Shown here: positions 5,793-6,682 of the stretch, in pieces
Layout of the letters: each line of letters starts with the position of its first letter
Numbering within the stretch: position 1 is the stretch's first letter
NCBI GenBank assembly: GCA_021442965.1
Contig: JABUUX010000211.1
Span: 1-6,682, forward strand
Direction: 5' to 3'
Source of the DNA: Treponema sp.
GTDB lineage: Bacteria > Spirochaetota > Spirochaetia > Treponematales > Treponemataceae
DNA: 6,682 bases
Notes under the pieces: model-generated
What the model saw: only the letters and a program-made list of their open reading frames with translations
Told to the model about the DNA's origin: nothing
Database searches by the model: none
Made by a program: the position numbers and the translations under genes

Positions 5793-6437
5793 ATGTACTG
5801 CGCTTTATCTTTTGACGACGGACCAAATACTACAACTACAGTTCACATGCTTGAAGTTCTAAAAAAGCATGGTGTTAAGGCTTCTTTTTTTATAATCGGA
5901 CAGAATGTTACTCCGGAATCCGAGAAGGTAATGAAAGCCTGTGCTGATTATGGGTGTGATATTGAAAATCACAGCTGGACACATCCTTTTATGAATCAGA
6001 TGACAGAAGAACAGATTGAAGATGAAGTATCCCGCACAACAGAACTTATCAAAAATAAAATTGGGAAAGAGCCTGAGTTTTTTCGTCCGCCATTTATTGC
6101 AGTAAATGAGCTTATGTATAAAAAAATCAGCCTGCCATTTATCTGTGGAATGGGGTGTGAAGACTGGGTTCCTGAAGTATCGGCCGATGAACGTGTAAAA
6201 AGAATGCTTGATATGGCACATGACGGAGTAATTTATCTTTTGCATGATATGTCTGGAAATGAAGCTACTGTTCAGGCTGTAGATAAAATTATTCCGATTT
6301 TGAAAGAAAAAGGATTTGAGTTTGTTACTGTTCCTGAAATATTTAAAAAATGTGGAGTTGATTCCAAAAGGGAATATGCGCTTTGGCGAAATGTATTGGA
6401 AGACAAACCCGGAATCCCGCCGGAAATAAAAGGTTAG
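5793..6437 (+). CDS. Cytosolic polysaccharide-deacetylase-fold (CE4/NodB) protein
   Basis: Enzymes of this fold remove acetyl groups from N- or O-acetylated sugars (chitooligosaccharides, peptidoglycan, xylan) using a bound divalent metal. The 214 residues form essentially a bare NodB domain. Motif 1 is SFDDGP (6-11), with Asp8 the likely base and Asp9 a metal ligand. Motif 2 is NHSWTHP (59-65), with metal ligands His60 and His64. Motif 3 is FRPPF (97-101), keeping Arg98 and Pro100 but followed by IAVN rather than the usual glycine. Motif 4 is GCEDW (121-125), and motif 5 is LLHD (149-152) with His151. The catalytic set appears complete. There is no signal peptide or membrane segment, and the start is secured by AAGGAGG and an upstream in-frame stop, so the protein should stay in the cytosol, unlike most CE4 enzymes. 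Its position after galK hints at a role on imported sugars. The substrate is unknown. Confidence 0.9.
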   Translation: MYCALSFDDGPNTTTTVHMLEVLKKHGVKASFFIIGQNVTPESEKVMKACADYGCDIENHSWTHPFMNQMTEEQIEDEVSRTTELIKNKIGKEPEFFRPPFIAVNELMYKKISLPFICGMGCEDWVPEVSADERVKRMLDMAHDGVIYLLHDMSGNEATVQAVDKIIPILKEKGFEFVTVPEIFKKCGVDSKREYALWRNVLEDKPGIPPEIKG

Positions 6438-6440
6438 GAA

Positions 6441-6473
6441 AAAAAATCCGCTTCATTTTGAGGCGGATTTTTT
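6441..6473. terminator. Bidirectional rho-independent terminator between convergent genes
   Basis: AAAAAATCCGCTTC (6441-6454) pairs with GAGGCGGATTTTTT (6460-6473) over 14 positions, with one G-U wobble and a 5-base loop. The GC core is flanked by A on one side and T on the other, so it yields a T-tract in both directions. It begins 3 bases after the deacetylase stop. Its far edge touches the last base of the folE2 stop codon, so it can end both convergent transcripts. Confidence 0.93.
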
Positions 6474-6682
6474 TATGCCTTGAATTCAGTATATGCGTAG
6501 GCGTTGTGATTATGAATGCTTTCTTCGTTTTCGGCTTCTACGCTAAACCATTCAAAAGGTTTTTCAAGAGGGAAGTTTTTCAAAGCAATGTAAACTTCAC
6601 GAACAACATCTTCTACAAAGCGTGGATTGTCGTATGCGTGTTCAGTTACATATTTTTCATCCTGTCGTTTTAAAACTGAATA
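6473..6682 (-). CDS. folE2: GTP cyclohydrolase I type 2 (FolE2), C-terminal fragment
   Basis: I translated the minus strand from the window edge and obtained 69 residues ending at a TAA (6475-6473); the first codon is complete at 6682-6680. The fragment contains [20 protein letters not shown] near its start and [13 protein letters not shown] near its end, both characteristic of the C-terminus of the FolE2 (COG1469) family. The His-rich SIHNH segment probably includes a metal ligand of the active site, by comparison with the characterised Neisseria enzyme. FolE2 converts GTP to dihydroneopterin triphosphate for folate or queuosine synthesis, and is the structurally distinct alternative to the zinc-dependent FolE. 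The full protein is usually about 260-300 residues, so three quarters lies outside and the start, promoter and upstream neighbours are unseen. The gene is convergent with the deacetylase gene, and the two share a terminator. Confidence 0.88.
   Translation of the reverse strand, partial: YSVLKRQDEKYVTEHAYDNPRFVEDVVREVYIALKNFPLEKPFEWFSVEAENEESIHNHNAYAYTEFKA

Noticed and set aside
5859..6245. Minus-strand open frame of 128 codons opposite the deacetylase gene
   Set aside because: The plus-strand frame has all the CE4 motifs; the antisense product is an unlikely Phe/Ile/Lys/Cys-rich sequence with no start signal.
6383..6673. Plus-strand open frame of 96 codons at the right edge
   Set aside because: It runs through the terminator and antisense to folE2, whose minus-strand frame is clearly coding; its apparent hydrophobicity is a by-product of the antisense reading.
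1..6682. Defence system, mobile element, CRISPR array, tRNA, riboswitch or novel multi-gene system
   Set aside because: I read both strands and found no transposase, integrase, repeat array, tRNA-like cloverleaf or long structured leader; the genes are ordinary metabolic and transport functions.

Overview
The window is a compact bacterial stretch with seven protein-coding genes and short intergenic gaps, none above about 130 bases. Base composition is AT-rich in most genes and markedly so between genes. The gene set (a CBS-regulated family II pyrophosphatase, a MATE exporter, galactokinase, a CE4 deacetylase and a type 2 GTP cyclohydrolase) fits an anaerobic host-associated bacterium. A gut or oral Treponema-like spirochete is my best guess, and a low-GC Firmicute is the main alternative. 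No rRNA or other phylogenetic marker is present, so this is inference.

Left part, minus strand (1-4415). Reading in the direction of transcription, from high to low coordinates, the order is a 12-helix MATE-family exporter, a CBS/DRTGG-containing manganese-dependent inorganic pyrophosphatase, a 139-residue exported protein of unknown function, and the N-terminal half of argininosuccinate lyase (argH), cut by the window edge. The MATE and pyrophosphatase genes are 41 bases apart and may be co-transcribed. The exported-protein gene looks like its own unit, with a recognisable sigma70-type promoter, a good Shine-Dalgarno and a strong rho-independent terminator. argH then starts a further unit.

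Right part (4416-6682). A short divergent intergenic region separates the MATE gene from galactokinase (galK, plus strand). After galK and a possible weak hairpin comes a cytosolic polysaccharide-deacetylase-fold protein with an excellent ribosome binding site. A bidirectional terminator lies between that gene and the convergent C-terminal end of folE2, which runs off the right edge.

Functionally these are mostly independent metabolic genes: arginine synthesis, pyrophosphate removal, drug or metabolite export, galactose phosphorylation, sugar deacetylation and pterin synthesis. The only plausible functional pair is galK with the deacetylase, which could both act on imported sugars. I found no defence system, mobile element, CRISPR array, tRNA or rRNA, and no convincing new multi-gene system. 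The points most worth a second look are the exported orphan protein, the signal-less CE4 enzyme, and a recurring arrangement in which genes lacking a Shine-Dalgarno have a TATAAA/TATAAT hexamer 8-11 bases before the ATG.
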